Source: Pseudaeromonas sp041911695 (lineage in GTDB: Bacteria > Pseudomonadota > Gammaproteobacteria > Enterobacterales > Aeromonadaceae). Taken from it: a stretch of 11,318 nucleotides of DNA. The stretch's first letter is position 1. Each line of letters starts with the position of its first letter. Below the pieces are notes generated by a model. It searched no databases. It worked only from the letters and a program-made list of their open reading frames with translations, and was not told where the DNA came from. The translations under genes and the position numbers were made by a program. Below, in pieces: positions 6,701 through 11,318 of the stretch. The DNA lies in contig JAYROM010000147.1 of the NCBI GenBank assembly GCA_041911695.1, positions 1 through 11,318 of the forward strand. The letters are read 5' to 3'.

Positions 6701-7468
6701 TTATTTGGATACGTCAGTGCCGAAGTACTTGTCAGAGATCTTCAGATAGGTGCCGTCGGCCTTGATGGTAACCAGCGCTTTGTTGATAGCCGCCAGCAAT
6801 TCAGGCTGACCCTTGGCCAGCAACACGCCGGACTTGTCGGCGCTGTCCTGGGTAGCTGCAACCTTCAGCGGGGCATCCGGCTTGTGCTTCTTGAAGTCCA
6901 GGTAGGACAGGCTGTCATTGATGGTGGCATCAGCTCGGCGAGACAGTACCAGTTCAACCGACTGATTGAAACCATCGGTTGCGACCAGTTCGGCACCGTT
7001 GGCCTGCGCCAGCTTGCCAAAGTTGCTGGTCAGTGACTGGGCTGACTTCTTGCCCTTCAGATCAGCGAAGCCCTTGATATCCTGGTTGTCGTTGCGCACC
7101 AGCACCACGGCCTTGGAGACGATATACGGCTCGGAGAAGTCATACTTGACCTGGCGTTCTGCGGTAATGCCGACCTGGTTGATGACTACGTCATAGCGCT
7201 TGGCATCGATACCGGCGATCAGACCATCCCACTTGCCTTCAACAAACTGCGCCTTGACGCCGAGTTGCTTGGCAATCGCCTCGGCGATTTCCACATCAAA
7301 ACCGACCAGTTTGCCGCTCTGATCATGGAAGGTGAACGGAGCGTAGGTGCCTTCGGTACCGATGCGCAGTGCGCCAGCCGCCTTCACATCCGCCAAATCG
7401 GCCGCGTGAGCGACACCCAGAGCAGCCAATTGCAGTGCGCCAACCAGAACCAGTGACTTGAACTTCAT
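6701..7468 (-). CDS. tcyJ: cystine-type periplasmic binding protein
   Basis: 255 residues. Signal peptide 1-22 (MKFK, hydrophobic stretch, AHA cut) with no lipobox cysteine, so a free periplasmic protein. The mature part is a family 3 solute-binding protein: LRIGTEGTYAPFTF near 35-48, GKLVGFDVEIAEAIAKQLGV near 52-71, KWDGLIAGIDAKRYDVVINQVG near 78-99, and YDFSEPY near 109-115. GTEGTYAPF and KRYDVVINQV closely follow the cystine-binding TcyJ (FliY)/TcyK group, hence the substrate call; glutamate-, glutamine- or diaminopimelate-like ligands cannot be ruled out. Start ATG 7468 has GGGAG eight bases upstream. As first gene of the operon it should be the most expressed. Control by a CysB-like regulator would be usual, but I cannot identify a site. 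Confidence 0.9.
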   Translation of the reverse strand: MKFKSLVLVGALQLAALGVAHAADLADVKAAGALRIGTEGTYAPFTFHDQSGKLVGFDVEIAEAIAKQLGVKAQFVEGKWDGLIAGIDAKRYDVVINQVGITAERQVKYDFSEPYIVSKAVVLVRNDNQDIKGFADLKGKKSAQSLTSNFGKLAQANGAELVATDGFNQSVELVLSRRADATINDSLSYLDFKKHKPDAPLKVAATQDSADKSGVLLAKGQPELLAAINKALVTIKADGTYLKISDKYFGTDVSK

Positions 7469-7871
7469 AACCACGTCTCCCATTCATAATTCAGTAGATA
7501 ACGAGCCTCATGCTCGAATGAATGACACATTACCCACCCCCGACCGTGACCGGAACCAACAATAAAAGCCATCGTTATCTAATTTTTTGCTAAAGACCAC
7601 CAAACAGTCGGCGGAGTTCGGGATAAGCTGGCGATCTCGCGCGGCACCATGCAAAAAAGTACCGAACGAAGACCATTCATTCGAATATCGTGCGAAAACT
7701 CACATTTCAAATCGATCCCGCTTTCCCATGTAGATTTTCTTGATCCAGCCAGCAATCTGCCGGTCATGCGCTCTCTAAGCTCATAGCATCCTGTCATTGC
7801 TTGCGCAGCGGCAGCCTGCACGACCCGCCATGAGCGCGGTCGGCCACGATAATCAACAGAGCACACAGAAC
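7469..7871. other. 403-bp intergenic region between divergent genes
   Basis: No convincing gene lies here; the longest ORF (minus, 7579-7887) has an arginine/serine-rich composition and no family resemblance. The side next to tcyJ holds three inverted repeats: a perfect 10-bp pair (7495-7504, 7572-7581), a 7-bp pair (7481-7487, 7518-7524) touching the tcyJ ribosome site, and a 5-bp hairpin (7502-7516). A-T-rich DNA at 7561-7590 is the likeliest site for the operon promoter, but no clear -35/-10 pair stands out. The half from 7600 to 7871 shows nothing distinctive. Confidence 0.55.
7495..7581. repeat. perfect 10-bp inverted repeat upstream of the cystine operon
   Basis: TAGATAACGA at 7495-7504 and its exact reverse complement TCGTTATCTA at 7572-7581, with 67 bp between. 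Both lie upstream of tcyJ. They may be two oppositely oriented regulator sites, or the arms of a long-range stem in the leader if transcription begins upstream of 7581. Confidence 0.5.
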
Positions 7872-8279
7872 ATGAACAGTCAGCCATCGATCATCAAGAT
7901 CATGCCGGACTTTGGCGGTTACGCGTCTGACCAACTGGGCAGGCCCGTGCAGATTGCCCACTGTTTCCAGCATCATCCCAACCAGCATGAGATCAGCGCT
8001 ATCGAACAGGAGCTGAAACGGCTGGCCCAACACCTCAGCTTCTCCCTGTTGCAGGGGCGGCAGGTTATCTGGCGTGAGCATGAGGACAGTTCACTCGAGT
8101 TAGCCAAGCGCCTGGCGTGGGCTATCGGCCTGATTGAAATCCCGATCCTCTACAGTAGCCATTACTGCAATCGGGAACGCCTCTGCCAACAGGTTATAGA
8201 TGTGACGTTAACTACCGACCAAGTCAGGAGAAATCTCTGCCCAACTCGCCCTGTTACGTCACATGTACTGAACGCCTAG
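7872..8279 (+). CDS. hypothetical protein
   Basis: 135 residues from ATG 7872. I do not recognise a characterised family. Visible features: an N-terminal IIKIMPDFGGYAS segment (7-19), which recalls a small uncharacterised protein type with a KIMPDFG-like start; a charged helix at about 38-56 (EISAIEQELKRLAQHL); a second helix around 75-85; then IPILYSSHYCNRE (90-102). It is cytoplasmic by composition. The ORF stays open to an in-frame ATG at 7797, but the extra 25 residues look like low-quality sequence. The ribosome site is weak (CAGAG about ten bases upstream). The tail after residue 105 looks less protein-like, so the gene may be decaying or frameshifted relative to its family. Confidence 0.5.
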   Translation: MNSQPSIIKIMPDFGGYASDQLGRPVQIAHCFQHHPNQHEISAIEQELKRLAQHLSFSLLQGRQVIWREHEDSSLELAKRLAWAIGLIEIPILYSSHYCNRERLCQQVIDVTLTTDQVRRNLCPTRPVTSHVLNA

Positions 8280-8391
8280 GGATCTGATCTTCGTTTGGTT
8301 GGGGTTTGAACTTGCGCTGACGGTTTCGGGAATCATAGCGGTCACTCCCCCGCGCTGCAGCTTTGCTGTACCCGACCGCATGAGGACACCG

Positions 8392-8781
8392 ATGAAATTC
8401 CTGATGTGCATGGCCTTGGTGATTACCGCTGGCATCATGACCTTTGATACGTTTGATGACTCACCATTGGAAGGCCAGTGGAAACCGGATAAGGACTATT
8501 ATCTGCACCATGCCAGCCATGCCGGGATCACCATCCCGCAACAGCACCTGCTGATGGAGACGGTGGACAAGGTGACGCTGACCATCACCGACAGCAAGGT
8601 TCTATTTGCCACGCCGTTTCGTCAGGGTGAACACCCCTACAGCTCGCTGCCCAAGGCTCATGACTGCTACCTGCTCGATCTGGAAAACGCCGACGATGCC
8701 ATGGCCTGCGTCAAGGATAACCAGCTGGAGCTGACCGACATGGTCACCGGCTCGCGCGAACTGTATAACAAAGTCGGTTAA
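8392..8781 (+). CDS. small exported or membrane-anchored hypothetical protein
   Basis: 129 residues. Start ATG 8392 follows AGGA at 8383-8386 with five bases between. Residues 1-19 (MKFLMCMALVITAGIMTFD) are a signal peptide or signal anchor; no lipobox is apparent, and no clean signal-peptidase site, so anchoring is possible. The rest is a compact mixed domain: LEGQWKPDKDYYLHHA near 26-41, a helix near 50-62, and strands VTLTITDSKVLFATPF near 61-76. Two cysteines (C88 and C102) could form a disulfide in the periplasm. The GxW opening followed by strands hints at a small lipocalin-like or lysozyme-inhibitor-like fold, but this is speculation; no family was recognised. The upstream gap of 112 bp suggests its own promoter. 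Confidence 0.65.
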   Translation: MKFLMCMALVITAGIMTFDTFDDSPLEGQWKPDKDYYLHHASHAGITIPQQHLLMETVDKVTLTITDSKVLFATPFRQGEHPYSSLPKAHDCYLLDLENADDAMACVKDNQLELTDMVTGSRELYNKVG

Positions 8782-8883
8782 CACCACGCCCCTGCGGCAA
8801 CCCCATTGATTCCCCCGCTCGCGCACGCTACCCCGTCTTCGTCTGCCTCGTTATACTGACCGGCGACAAACAGGGAGCGTGTG

Positions 8884-9582
8884 ATGTCAAACCAACAACA
8901 AAAACCGATCTGGCAGCTGACCATTCCGGTGATGATGGGTTATCTGCCGCTGGGCGCCGTTTTTGGCGTACTGTGGGTGAACGCCGGATTGACCTGGTAC
9001 TGGGCCCCGTTAATGAGCCTGCTGCTTTATGCCGGTGCTATGCAATACCTCGCCATCGGGCTGTTGATCCAACAAGCCAGCTGGCTGGATCTGGCGATTG
9101 CCACCTTGCTGGTCAACTTCCGGCATATGTTTTACGGCCTTTCGTTATTTCATCTACTGCCGCCGCGCGGGCTACGCCGCCTCTACTTTATGTTCGGTAT
9201 CACCGATGAAACCTATTCACTGCTGACCGCCAGCCAACTCTCGGCGCCACAGCCGGGCGGCAGTCGCCAACCACTGCAGATCGTGGCGCTTAACCAGAGT
9301 TACTGGATCCTCGGCACCTTGATCGGTGTCGTACTGGCCAGCGGCTTGCCGACCTCGGTGCACGGGCTGGATTTTGCGCTCACCGCGCTGTTTACCGTGC
9401 TGGCGGTCGAGCAGATCCGCCTGCGCAAAGACTGGGGAGCTCTGGCGCTCGGGCTGGGCGCAGCGCTGCTCTGTGCCTGCTGGTTACCGGGCTATTTCCT
9501 GCTCGCCGCCTCGTTGATTCTGGTATTGGTACTCTGGGCGGCACCGGCACGACCTGGGCATAAGGAGCTGGCCAATGAGTGA
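8884..9582 (+). CDS. azlC: AzlC family branched-chain amino-acid exporter, large subunit
   Basis: 232 residues, an integral inner-membrane protein with strongly hydrophobic segments near 11-34, 42-64, 66-78, 139-153, 160-176, 186-200 and 203-220. Conserved AzlC features are present: GYLPLGAVFG at 19-28, AGAMQY at 50-55, VNFRHMFYG at 77-85 and GITDETY at 105-111. With AzlD it forms a pair that exports leucine, isoleucine and valine analogues (B. subtilis azlCD; E. coli YgaZH). ATG 8884 is preferred to GTG 8881 because AGGGAG (8872-8877) is six bases from it but three from the GTG. A -10-like TATACT lies at 8852-8857 without a clear -35. It overlaps azlD by 8 bp, indicating coupled translation. 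Confidence 0.93.
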   Translation: MSNQQQKPIWQLTIPVMMGYLPLGAVFGVLWVNAGLTWYWAPLMSLLLYAGAMQYLAIGLLIQQASWLDLAIATLLVNFRHMFYGLSLFHLLPPRGLRRLYFMFGITDETYSLLTASQLSAPQPGGSRQPLQIVALNQSYWILGTLIGVVLASGLPTSVHGLDFALTALFTVLAVEQIRLRKDWGALALGLGAALLCACWLPGYFLLAASLILVLVLWAAPARPGHKELANE

Positions 9583-9904
9583 TCTGCACTATTTGTTGGC
9601 CATCCTGCTGATGGGGGCCATCACCTTCTTTCTGCGCGCCTTGCCGTTTATGGCGCACCGCCTGATCAGCCATCAGCCACGGTTTCGTGTGCTGGCGGTA
9701 CGTCTGCCGGTGGCGATGATGGTACTGCTGACCCTGTATGCGATGGGGGTGCATCACTGGCAACAGTGGCAAGATGCCCGCGCGCAGATCCTGGCCGTGG
9801 TGTTTGTGGTGGCCCTGCAACTGTGGCGCCGCCAGGCCCTGCTGAGCATCCTGGGCGGCACCGCCTTCTATGCGCTGCTGGTCAATCTGATCTGGCCTGC
9901 CTGA
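9575..9904 (+). CDS. azlD: AzlD family branched-chain amino-acid exporter, small subunit
   Basis: 109 residues, the usual length. Three to four hydrophobic segments: about 5-20, 45-58, 72-84 and 92-107. Family marks are the early RALPF at 21-25, RLPVAMMVLLTLYA around 43-56, and LGGTAFY near 93-99. It works with AzlC as the small partner of the exporter in the inner membrane. ATG 9575 lies within the last codons of azlC and has AAGGAG at 9562-9567, seven bases upstream, so it has its own strong ribosome site besides coupling. The gene is convergent with the GntR regulator, with only a 28-bp gap. Confidence 0.92.
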   Translation: MSDLHYLLAILLMGAITFFLRALPFMAHRLISHQPRFRVLAVRLPVAMMVLLTLYAMGVHHWQQWQDARAQILAVVFVVALQLWRRQALLSILGGTAFYALLVNLIWPA

Positions 9905-9931
9905 TCGGGTTGAACAGCGCACTTGCCTTCA

Positions 9932-9961
9932 ATCAGTCCGGCTTGATTAAGCCGGCCTGAT
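9932..9961. repeat. 30-bp imperfect palindrome at the end of the GntR gene
   Basis: ATCAG, one mismatch, CCGGCTT, loop GATT, AAGCCGG, mismatch, CTGAT: 12 paired positions of 13. It covers the last codons and stop of the GntR gene and begins 28 bp past azlD. No U-tract follows on either strand, so it is not a standard intrinsic terminator. It could still block read-through between the convergent genes or protect both mRNA ends. Confidence 0.45.
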
Positions 9962-10703
9962 CCATCCAGCTGTCATGGCTGTCGATGCGGATCACCACCG
10001 CATCGTGCCGCCAGTACTCACAATCGCAGTCAATCAGCGCCCCTTGCTCGTCATAGTTGATACGTGTGATCAGCAGCACCGGCGCGCCATCGGCCAGGTT
10101 CAACGCGCGCGCCACTGTGCCGCGTGCCGCACTGGAAACAATATCAAACTGCGCGCGGCCGTAGCGGATACCGTAATGATCGGCATACAACCGCGTCAGT
10201 GACTGGCTCAAGTCGTGACTAAGTAGATCAGGAAAACGCGCTGGCAACAGGAAATGCTCAACATAGACCACATTGCGCGCATCAATCTGCCGGACACGGC
10301 CAATCCGCAGCAGATTACTCAGGGGCGGCAACGCCAGTTGTCGGCACTGGGCCGGGGTCGCCAGCACGGAGCCGGCATGCAGCACCCGCGTCTCAATTTG
10401 ACGTTGCTGCGCCTCGACCATTGCGTGGAAGTGACTCTTGTAGCGCGGATCGTAGACAAAACGCGGTGTTGCCACAAACCAGCCGCGCCGCTCCTCGCGA
10501 TAGATCTGCCCCTCTGCCTCCAGTGCCGCCAGCGCCTCTTTAAGGGTGATGCGGGTGGTCGCAAACCGCTCGCTCAGTTCCCGCTCTGACGGCAGCCGGC
10601 TGCCCGGCAATAGTAACCCGGCATCGATCTGGGCCTGCAAGGTCTGGCGGATCTGAGCAGCCTGGGTCAACCCCTGCACCTCAGCTGGACTAGTCCAATT
10701 CAT
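9933..10703 (-). CDS. GntR/UTRA transcriptional regulator, PhnR-like
   Basis: 256 residues. The N-terminal winged helix-turn-helix (about 12-77) has the GntR pattern PGSRLPSERELSERF at 33-47, then TTRITLKEALAALEAEG and a wing ending RRGWFV at 72-77. The rest is a UTRA ligand domain (about 90-243), with VEHFLLPARFPDLL at 148-161, ITRINYDEQG and CEYWRHDAVVI near 228-238. The RRGWFV, LPARxPxLL, NYDxxG and EYWRHD landmarks follow PhnR, the GntR regulator of 2-aminoethylphosphonate use in Salmonella, and related regulators beside ABC importers. The ligand is therefore unproven but may be the importer's substrate. The start at 10703 has AAAGGA ten bases upstream; the ORF stays open to 10790 without good support. 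Divergent to the solute-binding gene, whose control is its likely job. Confidence 0.9.
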   Translation of the reverse strand: MNWTSPAEVQGLTQAAQIRQTLQAQIDAGLLLPGSRLPSERELSERFATTRITLKEALAALEAEGQIYREERRGWFVATPRFVYDPRYKSHFHAMVEAQQRQIETRVLHAGSVLATPAQCRQLALPPLSNLLRIGRVRQIDARNVVYVEHFLLPARFPDLLSHDLSQSLTRLYADHYGIRYGRAQFDIVSSAARGTVARALNLADGAPVLLITRINYDEQGALIDCDCEYWRHDAVVIRIDSHDSWMDQAGLIKPD

Positions 10704-10810
10704 TTTATCGTTATCCTTTACGCTCGTTTCCTGCTGCTTATTGATAGCACATCCGCTCACTGCCCGCCTAGACACCCATTTCGAATCCACAAACCTTCAT
10801 TTAACCGTCA

Positions 10811-10839
10811 ACTGACTGTCATATTGGTCAGTCGATAAT
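10811..10839 (+). promoter_or_regulatory. promoter with overlapping dyad operator, GntR/importer intergenic region
   Basis: -35-like CTGACT (10812-10817), a 16-bp spacer and -10-like GATAAT (10834-10839) face the solute-binding gene. A dyad ACTGAC/GTCAGT (10811-10816 with 10827-10832) lies over the -35 box and spacer. GntR-family repressors often bind such dyads to block a divergent importer promoter, so this is the best candidate operator of the neighbouring regulator. CTAGTCCA also occurs twice, at 10690-10697 and 10875-10882, bracketing the region. Confidence 0.45.
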
Positions 10840-10896
10840 CAGGCACGTTGATTGCTTCACCCAAAACGTCTGACCTAGTCCAGAGGAATGGAAACG

Positions 10897-11318
10897 ATGA
10901 ACAAACTGAGCACCACCCTGATCGCAGCCTCCGTGATTTTCACAGTAAACGCCTTTGCAGGCGACACCGCAGCCCTCATCACTGCCGCCAAGAAGGAAGG
11001 CGAAGTCAACAGCGTCGGCATGCCGGATAGCTGGGCCAACTGGAAGGACACCTGGGCTGACCTGGGCCGTCTGTATGGCCTCAAGCATATGGATACCGAT
11101 CTGACCTCTGCCGAGGAGATTGCCAAATTCATCGCCGAGAAGGACAACGCCACGGCCGATATTGGTGATGTTGGTCATGCATTTGGCCCCATCGCAGTGC
11201 AGAAAGGGATCACCCTGCCCTACAAGCCCTCCACCTGGAACGATATCCCGGACTGGGCCAAGGACAAGGATGGTCACTGGGTTCTGGCCTATACCGGCAC
11301 CATCTCGTTCATGATCAA
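10897..11318 (+). CDS. ABC importer solute-binding protein, 3' end outside window
   Basis: 140 codons are visible and the frame is open to the window edge. Signal peptide 1-21 (MNKLS, hydrophobic stretch, AFA cut) sends it to the periplasm. The mature part opens with ALITAAKKEGEV, a start typical of the Fe(3+)/thiamine/aminoethylphosphonate-type solute-binding proteins (AfuA-like). VGMPDSWANW follows near 39-48, then TSAEEIAKFIAEKDNATADIGDVG and a YTGTI strand. Full members are about 330-350 residues, so roughly 200 residues plus permease and ATPase genes are expected beyond the edge. ATG 10897 is chosen because AGAGGA (10882-10887) is nine bases upstream; the in-frame ATG 10888 directly abuts that site. 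Ligand unknown; the PhnR-like neighbour hints at a phosphonate, but this is inference. Confidence 0.88.
   Translation, partial: MNKLSTTLIAASVIFTVNAFAGDTAALITAAKKEGEVNSVGMPDSWANWKDTWADLGRLYGLKHMDTDLTSAEEIAKFIAEKDNATADIGDVGHAFGPIAVQKGITLPYKPSTWNDIPDWAKDKDGHWVLAYTGTISFMI

Noticed and set aside
10703..10790. Longer GntR start adding 29 residues
   Set aside because: The added segment has no GntR character and the downstream ATG at 10703 starts the family-like sequence with an AAAGGA site upstream.

Overview
The window looks like chromosomal DNA of a Gram-negative proteobacterium, most likely a gammaproteobacterium. The tRNA genes encode their own CCA ends. There is a CSD-DUF1294 protein, a DUF3024 protein with the characteristic CFFG end, an outer-membrane-type DUF481 barrel, a transmembrane chemoreceptor, and sigma70-like promoters and Shine-Dalgarno sites. 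An Aeromonadales-type host would fit, but that is an impression from protein style and was not tested.

Layout, left to right. (1) Positions 1-335: an array of three near-identical tRNA-Val(GAC) genes on the minus strand, the last cut by the window edge, with a strong stable-RNA-type promoter at 307-335. (2) Positions 556-2829, plus strand: a possible 10-residue leader ORF overlapping a cold-shock/DUF1294 membrane protein, then a DUF3024 protein, then an exported DUF481 protein. (3) Positions 2856-4976, minus strand: a large methyl-accepting chemotaxis protein with its own terminator and a strikingly structured upstream region (5014-5084). (4) Positions 5200-7468, minus strand: a three-gene polar amino-acid ABC importer operon of the cystine type (binding protein, permease, ATPase) ending in a canonical intrinsic terminator. 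Its upstream region carries a perfect 10-bp inverted repeat. (5) Positions 7872-8781, plus strand: two small proteins I cannot assign. (6) Positions 8884-9904, plus strand: azlC-azlD, a branched-chain amino-acid exporter pair with overlapping genes. (7) Positions 9933-11318: a PhnR-like GntR/UTRA regulator (minus) divergent from an ABC solute-binding protein (plus) that runs off the window. A dyad symmetry overlaps the predicted promoter of the binding-protein gene, the usual layout of a locally regulated importer.

Most of this is ordinary housekeeping and transport content. The genes form separate transcription units rather than one pathway, although three units (cystine import, AzlCD export, the edge importer) concern small nitrogenous solutes. 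I did not find a clear new defence or mobile system. The best leads are non-coding: the three-stem fold upstream of the chemoreceptor gene, the inverted repeat upstream of the cystine operon, and the candidate operator between the GntR gene and its divergent transporter.
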